DNA from: Allobaculum mucilyticum
GTDB taxonomy: Bacteria; Bacillota_I; Bacilli_A; Erysipelotrichales; Erysipelotrichaceae
Assembly: GCF_022701195.1 (NCBI RefSeq)
Contig: NZ_CP078089.1
Coordinates: forward strand, 620,001 to 684,000
Reading direction: 5' to 3'
DNA length: 64,000 nucleotides
Below are positions 27,767 to 36,126 of this stretch, one piece after another (position 1 is the first letter of the stretch; each line of letters begins with the position of its first letter). The translations under genes were made by a program, and so were the position numbers. The notes beneath the pieces were generated by a model, which made no database searches, had not been told where the DNA came from, and saw nothing but the letters and a program-made list of their open reading frames with translations.

Positions 27767-28197
27767 CAAAGGCTCCTTTCCAGCGGACTTCCCAGTTTGG
27801 TCACTGGTTGTTTAAACGGATCACAATCCGCCGTGATGACAACTTCTGTGATAGCGGGACAATTCTTCTGAACATGAACGGAGAGTCTACCAATCCAGTA
27901 GTATTCCGGATCATTGTCCAAGATAAAAGCCATCCGCTTTCCGTGCAGAGCATTCATCAGCTCGGATTGCAGATGGCCATCATGGTCGAATTCTGTCCAA
28001 AAGTTTATTGTAATTGTCCGGTTCAGGTAGGTTGTGTGTCCATAGAGAGCATCCGTCAGGTCAAGAACACCATCACGGCCTGGAACGGAAAGCTGGTAGG
28101 TTTGGACATCTGGCTCATTGATCTGGAGAGCAGCGAAGTGCAGTTTCCAGTCTTTGGCGGTGTGGTAGAGATTGTCGAATGTGACTCCGAGTTTCAT
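27766..28197 (-). CDS. Distal tail protein (short Dit)
   Basis: 143 residues: FDNLYHTAKDWKLHFAALQI, VPGRDGVLDLTDALYG and RTITINFWTEFDHDGHLQSE match the N-terminal ring domain of siphovirus Dit proteins. The usual galectin-like second domain is missing, so it is a minimal Dit. It lies between an inserted HEPN gene and the tail hub gene; a terminator (28214-28258) stands just upstream. Confidence 0.8.
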   Translation of the reverse strand: MKLGVTFDNLYHTAKDWKLHFAALQINEPDVQTYQLSVPGRDGVLDLTDALYGHTTYLNRTITINFWTEFDHDGHLQSELMNALHGKRMAFILDNDPEYYWIGRLSVHVQKNCPAITEVVITADCDPFKQPVTKLGSPLERSL

Positions 28198-28213
28198 AGC
28201 TGCCTCCTTTCAT

Positions 28214-28258
28214 GAAAAAAGCCTGAAAATCATCAACTCCAAGTTGGAGGTTCAGGCT
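28214..28258 (-). terminator. Terminator at the end of the inserted HEPN gene, inside the late block
   Basis: On the minus strand AGCCTGAA pairs with TTCAGGCT, with an inner CTCCAA/TTGGAG stem, followed by a run of six T. The stop codon of the gene at 28233 lies within the hairpin. It would stop transcripts before the Dit, tail hub, fibre and lysis genes unless antiterminated. Confidence 0.82.
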
Positions 28259-28994
28259 TAACTGCATTCAATAAATTCAGAACTGATGAGACGATTTCAA
28301 CTACAAATTCAGATTCTACTTTGTTCAAAACAGGATTGTCATGAGCATAACTTTTGTTATTTCGAATGTCGTTAAAAGCTTCTAATAGACTGATTGAGCT
28401 TTTCAATGCCCGCAAAGAGAATTCACTTTCGATCAAATTATTCTCTTCGTAATGATTACATAATCGTCCCATAACACTGTGGAGAGGAAGATAATCACCG
28501 TTACTTTTCTTAATAGGGATTTGGCTATCATCACAGATTGTTCGTAAGAATTTGGTTGTGAAGGTATGTAATCTGTCTAAGGCAAGCGTCGGTTTGCCTT
28601 CTTCAATTAAAGCGGTTATCTCTGGTCGTAATGTTTCGAGAGTGGGATCCGGTTTCTCAGGCAAATTAATGGTTGGCTTATCGTGAGGAAGAAATAAAAA
28701 TTCTCTACTCACCAACCCTGTTGTTTCAGGATCTAGAGCTCGATTAAAAACTTGCACAAAATTTGGCTTATTATCTTCGATTATTTCAAGGTCTGTTTCT
28801 GCTCCAAAAATGTCAACATCGATTGCATGAAAGTCCCAGTACCCACATATTCCAGCATAATAGGCATAGCCAACATCTCTATGTTTTATTTCACACCGTT
28901 TAATTGGTTCTAGAAATATCTCCATTTTCATAGCCTTGGCATACTTTGCAAATAGAGCTTTAAAATCTTCCGGGAAGTTGTAATTATAGGACAC
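28233..28994 (-). CDS. HEPN/Abi C-terminal-domain protein inserted in the tail operon
   Basis: 253 residues, GTG start after AGAGGAAAATAAA. The N-terminal ~120 residues are unrecognised. The C-terminal half has the helical Abi_C/HEPN pattern: LHTFTTKFLRTICDDSQIPI, LHSVMGRLCNHYEENN, then LEAFNDIRNNKSYAHDNPVL with Arg211 and His218 as the R-x6-H ribonuclease motif, and a final helix pair. HEPN proteins of this type abort infection by cutting RNA. It replaces the usual tight spacing between tape measure and Dit genes and carries its own terminator, as a moron would. It probably protects the lysogen from other phages. Confidence 0.65.
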   Translation of the reverse strand: MSYNYNFPEDFKALFAKYAKAMKMEIFLEPIKRCEIKHRDVGYAYYAGICGYWDFHAIDVDIFGAETDLEIIEDNKPNFVQVFNRALDPETTGLVSREFLFLPHDKPTINLPEKPDPTLETLRPEITALIEEGKPTLALDRLHTFTTKFLRTICDDSQIPIKKSNGDYLPLHSVMGRLCNHYEENNLIESEFSLRALKSSISLLEAFNDIRNNKSYAHDNPVLNKVESEFVVEIVSSVLNLLNAVKPEPPTWS

Positions 28995-28995
28995 T

Positions 28996-31761
28996 TTATT
29001 TTCCTCTACTTATCTTTGCCAATTCTTGATCCATCGGTTTAACCAGTTGTCTGGCCAGCGTTCTTCCATCCATGGAAAGATTGGCTTCCAGGTTAAGTGC
29101 CAGGACAGCGTTTTTCATTTCCTGGCCAATTTTGGAATAGTCGATTTCCACTACCGGCACCGTTTCAGAAGATCGGCTCATCATGCTGCTTTGCACAGCA
29201 GAATGGATCATCCCCATGAGGGAATTGGCTCCAACGATGACTTCTTTTCCTGCTTCACCACCAGCCAGAAGTGTGTTTCCTCTCATTCCAAATACACTGG
29301 GTCCATCAAGGATCATGCCGCTTGGCATGGCTTTAGCGTACCACTCAATACCAATGGAAGGAAGACCACCATCAAACCAGTCAAGTGGATTGATCGAACC
29401 AGAAATACTGAAATGCGGGAGCGGAATATGGGGCCAGTGGAACTCGAAATTGAAGAATCCCTTGATGGCATCAATTGCACCAGAAACGATGTCCCTGGCT
29501 CCTTCAATCTTATCTTTGATCCAGTTGTAGATGTTTCCAAAGACCTCACTTACCTTATTCCATGCGTCGGAAATGGGGTTGATGATGTGGTCCTTGATGC
29601 CATTCCAAACGGACTGTGTTTTCTCGCTAATCCAATTCCAGGCATTCGAAACTGCTGTTTTGATACCTTCAACCGCTCCGGAAAAGAATCCGGAGATGTT
29701 ATCCCAGATTCCTTCAAAGAAGGATTTGATGCCATTCCAGGTTTCTTCCCAGGTAGTTCCAAACCAACCGCAGACGACATCAAGAATATCCTTCATCGTA
29801 TTGAGGATATTGTCGAACCAGTCCTTGATGCCATTCCAGACGCCTTCGAAGACTTCCTTCACGCCTTGCCAGACCAGATCCCAGTTTCCCGTAAAGAGTC
29901 CTGAGAAAACGTCGAATAGTCCGGTCAAAACATTGAGGACAGTTTCCAGAGTGGTTGCGATAAACTGGAACGCTCCCTCAAACACAGGGGCCAGAAAGGC
30001 GCAGAATCCATCCCAGAGTGTTTTCAAAACCTCGGTGATGTCTTCGAATTGAAAGTCAAGGGCGTTTAAACGATCGACGATCCCTTGAAAGAAGTTTTGA
30101 AATGCCTCAACGATAGAGTTCCAGATTTCCATAATATTCGTTCTGAACTCTTCGTTGGTGTTCCAAAGGTGAACAAACGCTGCGACTAATGCGCCTACTG
30201 CTGCAGCCACTGCAACTACCGGAGCGCTGATTCCACCAATGGCTGCGATGAGTTTTCCGCCCATGGTTTCGGCAGAACCGAAATACTTTATGAGAGCTGA
30301 CAGGCCAGTGCTCATCTTTCCGATTGCGATTAAAGCAGGACCAATCGCAGCGGTAAGACCGCCTGCAACAAGAATCATCTGCTTCTGGCCGTCCGAAAGG
30401 TTGGAGAACCATTCAGCCAGTCTTTTAGCTGCATTCACCAGCTTTTCAAACATTGGGGCCAATGCAGTCAGAAGCGTTTCGCCGATTTCTTTACCCGCAA
30501 TCTTCAAATTGTTCATTGCGGTAGTCAGCTTGTCTGGCGCATCCTGAGTTCCCTCGAATGTGTCTGTGACCGTCGTCTTGAAGTCGTCCAGGCTGCTGGA
30601 GAGATCATCGACACTGAAACGACCTTCACGAATGGCCTGAGTCATTTCCAAAGCGCCCTTTTTGCCGAAAAGCTCAGTAGCTATTTGCAAAGCTTCCGTC
30701 TCACTGCTGGCTCCTTTAATCGCCTCCATTGTCTCGCCTAAGGATTGAGAGAGGTTTTTTCCTTCAGCAGTGGCATTCTGCTGGGCTTTCTTCAAACCTG
30801 CCAGGGCAGATTCAGCGTTCACGCCGTTCTTTTCAAACTGAGCGAGCAGATTCACAGACTCATCAATGGAAAGCCCCATCTCCTTGAAGACGGGGCCATT
30901 TTTCTGTACGGAGTTCATCAGATCATCGACAGAGATGCCGGTAGCCTGTGCCTGTGTGGTCAGCAGACCAAGATAGCCCTGGGCATCTTCTGCGCCTAAG
31001 CCAAAGATCTGCAGGTTCTTGTTCACAGAGCCAATGGCGCCATTGAGGTCTGTCTCATTGATCTGTGCGAACTGAATAAACTGCGAAGATAACTGTTCTA
31101 ATGATTCGCCGGTCAGTCCAAAACGAGTGTTGACCTCGCCGATGGCGATGCCTGCATCCGCAGCAGAAGTGGGCAGAGAACCGAAAACGGAATCCATGCT
31201 TTTCTGTAAAGACTCCGCTGCTTCACCTGTAGCACCTGTTTTGGTGATGATGATGTCGTAGCCTTCATCGATTTCGTTGAATGCCGCAACAGAACCGGCA
31301 GCCATGGCGGATACGCCAGCAGTAACGGGAAGCAAGGCAGTTCCGACTTTTTCAGTCTTCTCACCAAACTCTCCCAGCTTAATCCCCATAGCCTGGACGC
31401 TTCCGTTGAAATTGTTCTGCTGGGCTTCCAGATTCTCCAAAGCTTTCTGGGTGGTAGCGATCTTTCTTTCCAGTTCAGTGTATTCCGTTCCGGTCAGATC
31501 TTTACCGGAAGCAACGTATTGCTTTTGGGCTTCCTTTAAAAGAGCCAGCTCTTCTTTGGTGGAGCCGATGGATTTGGATAACAGCTGCTGCTTCTGGTTA
31601 AGCAAATCGACATTCTTGGGATCAAGCTTCAGGGCCGCATTTACATTCTTCAAAGAACTCTGAAGTTCTCTGGATTGTTTGATAGGCGCTTTGAGAGCAT
31701 CCACCAGTTTGGTGGTCGAACCATTGATCTCAAGGGTGATCCCTTTGATGTTGCCAGCCAT
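28996..31761 (-). CDS. Tail tape measure protein
   Basis: 921 residues; the start MAGNIKGITLEINGSTTKLV follows AAAGGAGTGAGATA. The N-terminal coiled coil (about 30-130) is followed by the phage tail tape measure core (ITKTGATGEAAESLQKSMDS, FQ-like ALAGLKKAQQNATAEGKNLS). A hydrophobic middle (VAVAAAVGALVAAFVHLWNT) precedes tryptophan-rich repeats (WNGIKDWFDNIL, WNGIKSFFEGIWDNISGFF) and a C-terminal segment. It sets tail length and is ejected into the host. The stop is two bases from the HEPN gene start. Confidence 0.95.
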   Translation of the reverse strand: MAGNIKGITLEINGSTTKLVDALKAPIKQSRELQSSLKNVNAALKLDPKNVDLLNQKQQLLSKSIGSTKEELALLKEAQKQYVASGKDLTGTEYTELERKIATTQKALENLEAQQNNFNGSVQAMGIKLGEFGEKTEKVGTALLPVTAGVSAMAAGSVAAFNEIDEGYDIIITKTGATGEAAESLQKSMDSVFGSLPTSAADAGIAIGEVNTRFGLTGESLEQLSSQFIQFAQINETDLNGAIGSVNKNLQIFGLGAEDAQGYLGLLTTQAQATGISVDDLMNSVQKNGPVFKEMGLSIDESVNLLAQFEKNGVNAESALAGLKKAQQNATAEGKNLSQSLGETMEAIKGASSETEALQIATELFGKKGALEMTQAIREGRFSVDDLSSSLDDFKTTVTDTFEGTQDAPDKLTTAMNNLKIAGKEIGETLLTALAPMFEKLVNAAKRLAEWFSNLSDGQKQMILVAGGLTAAIGPALIAIGKMSTGLSALIKYFGSAETMGGKLIAAIGGISAPVVAVAAAVGALVAAFVHLWNTNEEFRTNIMEIWNSIVEAFQNFFQGIVDRLNALDFQFEDITEVLKTLWDGFCAFLAPVFEGAFQFIATTLETVLNVLTGLFDVFSGLFTGNWDLVWQGVKEVFEGVWNGIKDWFDNILNTMKDILDVVCGWFGTTWEETWNGIKSFFEGIWDNISGFFSGAVEGIKTAVSNAWNWISEKTQSVWNGIKDHIINPISDAWNKVSEVFGNIYNWIKDKIEGARDIVSGAIDAIKGFFNFEFHWPHIPLPHFSISGSINPLDWFDGGLPSIGIEWYAKAMPSGMILDGPSVFGMRGNTLLAGGEAGKEVIVGANSLMGMIHSAVQSSMMSRSSETVPVVEIDYSKIGQEMKNAVLALNLEANLSMDGRTLARQLVKPMDQELAKISRGK

Positions 31762-32035
31762 TATCTCACTCCTTTCTCTTTCAGCTTCCAAAGAGAAGTA
31801 CGGTCAGGTTCTGTCTTTTCATACAGGAAGCAATTTCTCAGATATTTTCTGCCGTCCTCTGTCTGCTGCATCCGATAGATGTAGGCGTCTTTTCGATACT
31901 GCAGGTACTCTTCATAGAGAAGCTGGTCGATTTCATGGAAATTCAGTCCGGTGTATTCCATGACCAGATGTTCATAGAAGGTCTCAATGTCATACGGCTG
32001 CCCTTCGCTCTGGACAGGATAGAAGGGCAGCTCTA
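31761..32035 (-). CDS. Tail assembly chaperone extension (GT-type), made by -1 frameshift
   Basis: This frame has no start of its own near the upstream gene. It joins to the end of the 32033-32332 gene by a -1 slip at A-AAA-AAC, giving NAKKLELPFYPVQSEGQPYD and then LVMEYTGLNFHEIDQLLYEE to the end. An internal ATG at 31961 also exists. The fusion of about 190 residues matches the lambda G/GT arrangement: the short form and the longer T-containing form both act in tail tube assembly around the tape measure. Confidence 0.82.
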
Positions 32036-32332
32036 GTTTTTTGCGTTGGAACTTTCCTGAATGAAGTTGGTATAGCCCTGTAGGAAGGCTGTCAGATCCT
32101 GATAGTCAAAGAGCGCTTCCAGTTCATTCTGTTCGATCATGATACCTTCCTTGTTGCAGTTCAGGATATAGGTCACTCCGGCATAGATCTCAGCAATGTC
32201 GGTGGTATTGAGAACTGACTGCAGCACGTCCGCATCAGCCTTAGTGGGCTGACGAATGGTCAGCTGTGTGCCATCGGGCATTTCTACTGGCCAGGTGACT
32301 TTCTTGACGTTTTTGAATTTGAAGGACTTCAT
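32033..32332 (-). CDS. Tail assembly chaperone, short form (G-type)
   Basis: 99 residues after AGGAGGTACTACCGA. FKNVKKVTWPVEMPDGTQLT and IRQPTKADADVLQSVLN are typical of siphovirus tail chaperones encoded between the major tail protein and the tape measure. It ends at TAG directly after the slippery site described at 32036, so most ribosomes make this form. Confidence 0.82.
   Translation of the reverse strand: MKSFKFKNVKKVTWPVEMPDGTQLTIRQPTKADADVLQSVLNTTDIAEIYAGVTYILNCNKEGIMIEQNELEALFDYQDLTAFLQGYTNFIQESSNAKN
32036..32042 (-). promoter_or_regulatory. Slippery heptamer A-AAA-AAC for programmed -1 frameshifting
   Basis: The minus strand reads GCAAAAAACTAG at the end of the chaperone gene, with the zero-frame codons AAA AAC TAG. 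The heptamer is in the right phase for a -1 tandem slip one codon before the stop. The following 70 bases contain GCTGCCCTTC and GAAGGGCAGC, which can pair as a perfect 10-bp stem (minus strand, 32028-32019 with 32007-31998), a stimulatory hairpin 7 bases after the slip site. Confidence 0.85.
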
Positions 32333-32898
32333 TCGGTAGTACCTCCTGGTTTATCCATCACAATGATCAGCTTGGTGCCATCTTCATCCAGTCCTTCAGC
32401 GGTGAAGGTCGGATTGAGGATGGTTTCTGCACCCGGCTGGAACGCAAACTGAAGCTCAGCGGTATTCTGGCCAACGATGATCACGTAGATGTTTCCATCT
32501 TTCGCATCCAGGTGTTCGAAGATCACCAGATACGAGGCGTTCTTGGCATTGGCTGTTCCACCAATTTTGATGACCTTTCGATTGGCTGTAGTTTCTTCCG
32601 TTCTGGCGGTGTCCACCAGCACTTTGAGCATATTGGCTCCGATGGTGATCAGACCGCAGCCAAGAGTAACGACCTCTTCCTGAACGATTGTCTTGGTAAA
32701 ACGTCCAAGATCATCACTGGCAGTGTAGTTGGTAGGTGTATAAGTCAGAGTGGCACCGTTCTTCACAGCCCCAAACTCATTAGCTGCCACACAGTATTTC
32801 GTGATCATGGTATCGAGGTTTTCCAGATCTGTATCCAGCGATTCAGGCCGCTCGATAAGATAGATCTTTCCCGATCCAAGTGCGATTCTTTCTTCCAT
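32329..32898 (-). CDS. Major tail protein
   Basis: 189 residues after AAAGGAGTCCGAATA. MEERIALGSGKIYLIERPES, NGATLTYTPTNYTASDDLGR and VVTLGCGLITIGANMLKVLV match tail tube subunits of HK97-like siphoviruses. Position directly before the chaperones is standard. Overlaps the chaperone start by 4 bases. Confidence 0.82.
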   Translation of the reverse strand: MEERIALGSGKIYLIERPESLDTDLENLDTMITKYCVAANEFGAVKNGATLTYTPTNYTASDDLGRFTKTIVQEEVVTLGCGLITIGANMLKVLVDTARTEETTANRKVIKIGGTANAKNASYLVIFEHLDAKDGNIYVIIVGQNTAELQFAFQPGAETILNPTFTAEGLDEDGTKLIIVMDKPGGTTE

Positions 32899-33293
32899 TA
32901 TTCGGACTCCTTTCTGTAGTTTTTGATAAAGACTGCCTCAATTTCTTTGGCAGCGTATTCCTGGCCTTTGGCAAAGTGCGGCTTTCCTGGAACCGTACTT
33001 TCACCGTTTCTGGTGAGATGACCATTTTCCACTAAATGAGAAAGGGATGACTCCTTTCCACCGGCATAGAGCGTGTATTGGAGTTCATCCCTTTCGTCTT
33101 TGGTTTTCTTGCGTTTTAAGCCCTTCTTGTAGATTCCACCGTTTTCCCTGGCTGGGGCGTTCTCTTTAACGACCTTCAAGGCTTCCTTGGAGATCTGATC
33201 CAGGGTTTCATCATTGGCTTTGTTTGCCTGCCGGACACAATCTTCCAGCACAAGTGCGATGGAATCGCCCAGGGTATCAATCGTAGCTTTCAT
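32898..33293 (-). CDS. HK97 gp10-like tail completion protein
   Basis: 131 residues. DNETLDQ-like start (NKANDETLDQISKEALKVVK), ENAPARENGGIYKKGLKRKK and HLVENGHLTRNGESTVPGKP with HFAKGQEYA form the HK97-gp10 signature (HLVENGHxxRxGxxVxxxPH). It is a head-tail joining component. Confidence 0.88.
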   Translation of the reverse strand: MKATIDTLGDSIALVLEDCVRQANKANDETLDQISKEALKVVKENAPARENGGIYKKGLKRKKTKDERDELQYTLYAGGKESSLSHLVENGHLTRNGESTVPGKPHFAKGQEYAAKEIEAVFIKNYRKESE

Positions 33294-33607
33294 ATCGTCA
33301 CCTCAATGGAATAGCTGGAAAGATACATGTCCTCAGAAGATATCCAGACATCCGATGTATTTCGCTGCCAGAGCAGAGGGACGGATGACAGGTACTCTTC
33401 AAATGACTTTTTCTGATTCCAGCATTCATAGTAGAAATCTATGGTGAAGGTATCCCGTAGTCGAAGCATGGAAAGGTCGGACGTGATATTGTCCGATTCA
33501 TCTTCTTTCCATACCGCAAAAGGCAGCTGCTGCTCACTCTGGAAATGATGCCAGGTAATCGGATAAGGACAGTTTTTAAGAAGGGTTTGGAGATCGATGG
33601 CTTGCAT
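33290..33607 (-). CDS. Head-tail joining/tail terminator-like protein
   Basis: 105 residues; the start MQAIDLQTLLKNCPYPITWH follows GGAGGAAAACAC. QQLPFAVWKEDESDNI and DTFTIDFYYECWNQKKSFEE follow the pattern of small tail-terminator-type proteins at this position. It overlaps both neighbours (4 and 32 bases). Confidence 0.65.
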   Translation of the reverse strand: MQAIDLQTLLKNCPYPITWHHFQSEQQLPFAVWKEDESDNITSDLSMLRLRDTFTIDFYYECWNQKKSFEEYLSSVPLLWQRNTSDVWISSEDMYLSSYSIEVTI

Positions 33608-33932
33608 GTGTTTTCCTCCTGGCATGAAGTGTAATAAACCGATCCGAAGCGGAATCCAGCTCCACATGAGTAATGTCGTAGAGTTCTTCCATATAGAACA
33701 GCTGATACAAGTCCGGTCGGATCGCTCTTGTTTTCTGGTAAGAGCGCAGCGTGATCAGCAGCTCTCTGGCTTCGTGGACGTGACCGTTTCCATCCGTTTC
33801 AGTGATCCCTTTATCCGTCACATGGGCGTAGGTGGAAAATGAAGTTTCCACTTCAGGAGAATCCCCATAAAAATCGGCCGATGATTTCAGCTTCTGGACA
33901 ACCACGGTACGGTTGAGATCTGCAATCCGCAT
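33576..33932 (-). CDS. Head-tail adaptor (SPP1 gp16-like)
   Basis: 118 residues. MRIADLNRTVVVQKLKSSAD, SFSTYAHVTDKGITE and RPDLYQLFYMEELYDITHVE match the stopper/adaptor family that closes the portal after packaging. Overlaps the next gene by 32 bases. Confidence 0.75.
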   Translation of the reverse strand: MRIADLNRTVVVQKLKSSADFYGDSPEVETSFSTYAHVTDKGITETDGNGHVHEARELLITLRSYQKTRAIRPDLYQLFYMEELYDITHVELDSASDRFITLHARRKTHASHRSPNPS

Positions 33933-34204
33933 CAGAACGCCGCCTTTCGTTCCGGTTCAAGCAGTGCTCGAAGATTCTTCTTCAAACCATCAAGATCCGC
34001 ATCTTCCCGGTGTTCGAACAGGTAAGCCATGGTAAAGAGAATGGCAATCCTGTTCAGCGGTGTTGGTTCCAGATCATCTACACGGTCCAGACGAAGGACA
34101 TCCGCACAAATAGAAGAAGCTGACTGAAGCAGTTCCTCAGTCAGCTCGTCGTAGTCATCCTGGTCAACCTTCAACCATTCTTTGACCTGTTCAAGAGTAA
34201 TCAT
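33932..34204 (-). CDS. Head-tail connector (gp6-like DNA packaging protein)
   Basis: 90 residues. MITLEQVKEWLKVDQDDYDE, LLQSASSICADVLR and LNRIAILFTMAYLFEHREDA are the standard gp6/SPP1 gp15-type connector pattern. It lies between capsid and adaptor genes and follows GAAGGTGACAGAGA. Confidence 0.88.
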   Translation of the reverse strand: MITLEQVKEWLKVDQDDYDELTEELLQSASSICADVLRLDRVDDLEPTPLNRIAILFTMAYLFEHREDADLDGLKKNLRALLEPERKAAF

Positions 34205-34220
34205 TCTCTGTCACCTTCTA

Positions 34221-35396
34221 TCAGGAACCGGATCCGATAGTCAGAATCTGAACGGCTTCCGGCAGTACCAGTTTTCCATCAACACGCTCTTTGGCTACAA
34301 AACCTACCATGCCATTTCCCGCAAACAGCTCACGCAGTTCAGAGAAAGAGCGGCTGCCACGGTCTCCGATGTTGTAGTAGGAGAAGTCACCAAAGGCGAT
34401 CTTGTCTTCCGGAGCATAGGCAGAAGTGTAGACCGGATAGCCAAGAATGCGATCCGGTTCACCTTCTACGAAAGTGGGCTGCCAGATGTACTCCTTGCCA
34501 TCCGCATATTTGAGCTTTCGAATCTTTGCGATCAGCTTGTCGTTGAGAATGAAGGCAGCATTCTTACGGTATGGACGCTTCAGCGCATAGACCAGGTCGA
34601 TCACGTCGTCTGCTTTCAGAGAAGTGGTTGTGACTGCTGCTGTTCCACCACCCGTTGCAGCGAAAATTCCGGTAGGCTTTCCGGTCGTAGAACCGTTCAG
34701 GAAGGCGTCTTCTTCCGCGTTGGCCAGCGCTTTACCAAAGGCATCCATCAGATAGCCTTCCAGATTAAAGGCATTGTCGTTGAGCAGTTCTTCGGTGACT
34801 TTGACTGCCACATGCAGCTTGTGAGCATCCAGCAGAATCTGGGAGAACTTCGCATCACCAAAAGTCAGAGCATCCCCTTCATCGATCCAGGAAGCAGCGG
34901 GTTTAGAACCGGCTACGTTGATACGGTGCTCTCCAGCCGTTGTGATGGTAGTGGCCAGCTTTCTCATGATGTTCTCTTCAGTCAGAACGTCGATCAGACG
35001 GCTGTCATACTCAACGGGAACCAGATAACCACCATCTGCCGCAGTCCCTTCCTGCAGAACGTTGGACACATTCTTGAAGTTAGAGCGGAAAGCGGCGAGC
35101 AGAGCGTCCTTGTAGTCTTTGCTTTCACGGATGTTCTGTGGTTTGGCAGAGTAGGTTTCCGGTTTAGTTGTCAGTGGTGCACTCATCGGACGGTTCAGCT
35201 CGTTTTCCAGAGCTTCCATTTTCTGCAGACGTTCGATTTCGGCAGAGTAGTCTTTGACTTTCGCCTCAAGAGACTCATATGTTTTCGCGTCTTCTTTGGA
35301 AAGCAGTCCGTCCGCGTCCTGATTTGTCTCCACAAAGGACTTTGCAGCGTTCCAGGCTGCGTTTCGCTTTTCGATCAGCGACATCAGTTTATTCAT
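34221..35396 (-). CDS. HK97-family major capsid protein
   Basis: 391 residues; the start MNKLMSLIEKRNAAWNAAKS (35396) has GGAGGGATGACA at good spacing. The N-terminal ~110 residues form a coiled-coil delta domain (ESLEAKVKDYSAEIERLQKM). The mature shell domain has AADGGYLVPVEYDSRLIDVL, AFNLEGYLMDAFGKALANAE, EDAFLNGSTTGKPTGIF, FILNDKLIAKIRKLK and GYPVYTSAYAP. The delta domain is probably removed by the ClpP-like protease encoded just upstream. Confidence 0.96.
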   Translation of the reverse strand: MNKLMSLIEKRNAAWNAAKSFVETNQDADGLLSKEDAKTYESLEAKVKDYSAEIERLQKMEALENELNRPMSAPLTTKPETYSAKPQNIRESKDYKDALLAAFRSNFKNVSNVLQEGTAADGGYLVPVEYDSRLIDVLTEENIMRKLATTITTAGEHRINVAGSKPAASWIDEGDALTFGDAKFSQILLDAHKLHVAVKVTEELLNDNAFNLEGYLMDAFGKALANAEEDAFLNGSTTGKPTGIFAATGGGTAAVTTTSLKADDVIDLVYALKRPYRKNAAFILNDKLIAKIRKLKYADGKEYIWQPTFVEGEPDRILGYPVYTSAYAPEDKIAFGDFSYYNIGDRGSRSFSELRELFAGNGMVGFVAKERVDGKLVLPEAVQILTIGSGS

Positions 35397-36126
35397 TGTC
35401 ATCCCTCCATGTTTTCATCAGGTCCAGTCGTTCAAACAGCGAAGCGGAAGAGACCTGATCCTTCCGATCGACTTTGAGCTTGTTGACAAAGCTGTTTATG
35501 ACTTTTCGAGACGAAAAAAGCATGGAATCTGTGATCTCCATGCCTGTATCTTTCTGTTCGTCTTTTCGATTCATGAGACTGTCGGCAAACCCCAGCTCTA
35601 TAGCTTTGCCGGCATCCATCCACGTTTCATCGTCCATCAGCTTTGAAATCTTCGTTCTTGCCAGTCCGGTTTTTCTCTCATAGGCGTTGATGATGGATTT
35701 TTTGACCTCGGCTAACATTGCCGCAGCCTTCTTCATCTCATACACGTCTCCCATGGCCATCGTTGCCGGGTTATGGATCATCAGCATCGACACCGGAGAA
35801 ACAAGAACCTCATCGCCGGCCATTGCGATCACAGAAGCGGCGGAAGCGGCGATGCCGTCGATTTTAATGGTGACCCGACCCGGATATTCAGCCAGCATGT
35901 TGTAAATCTGCGCAGCCGCAAAGCAATCTCCACCGGGAGAATTGATCCAGATCGCAATATCGCCATCGTCTTCCATCAACTCATCCTTGAACTGCTTTGG
36001 AGAAACGTCATCATCGAACCATGTCTCTTCAGCAATTGTTCCGTTGAGAAACAGAGTTCTGACTTCTTTGGTTTCTGGCTCAAGAGCAGGATCAGCTTCG
36101 TTCTTTACCCATTTCCAGAATTTCAT
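35389..36126 (-). CDS. ClpP-like (S14) prohead protease
   Basis: 245 residues. IAIWINSPGGDCFAAAQIYN, then KIDGIAASAASVIAMAGDEV with catalytic Ser95, and LMIHNPATMAMGD with His118, are the ClpP-fold active-site elements. It cleaves the capsid delta domain during head maturation. The usual portal-protease-capsid order is kept, with 4- and 8-base overlaps. Confidence 0.94.
   Translation of the reverse strand: MKFWKWVKNEADPALEPETKEVRTLFLNGTIAEETWFDDDVSPKQFKDELMEDDGDIAIWINSPGGDCFAAAQIYNMLAEYPGRVTIKIDGIAASAASVIAMAGDEVLVSPVSMLMIHNPATMAMGDVYEMKKAAAMLAEVKKSIINAYERKTGLARTKISKLMDDETWMDAGKAIELGFADSLMNRKDEQKDTGMEITDSMLFSSRKVINSFVNKLKVDRKDQVSSASLFERLDLMKTWRDDNE

Noticed and set aside
34182-35477. A 431-codon open frame on the plus strand opposite the capsid gene
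   Set aside because: Lies exactly antisense to the HK97 capsid gene, has no ribosome site and a composition (Phe/Leu/Cys-rich) typical of antisense frames.
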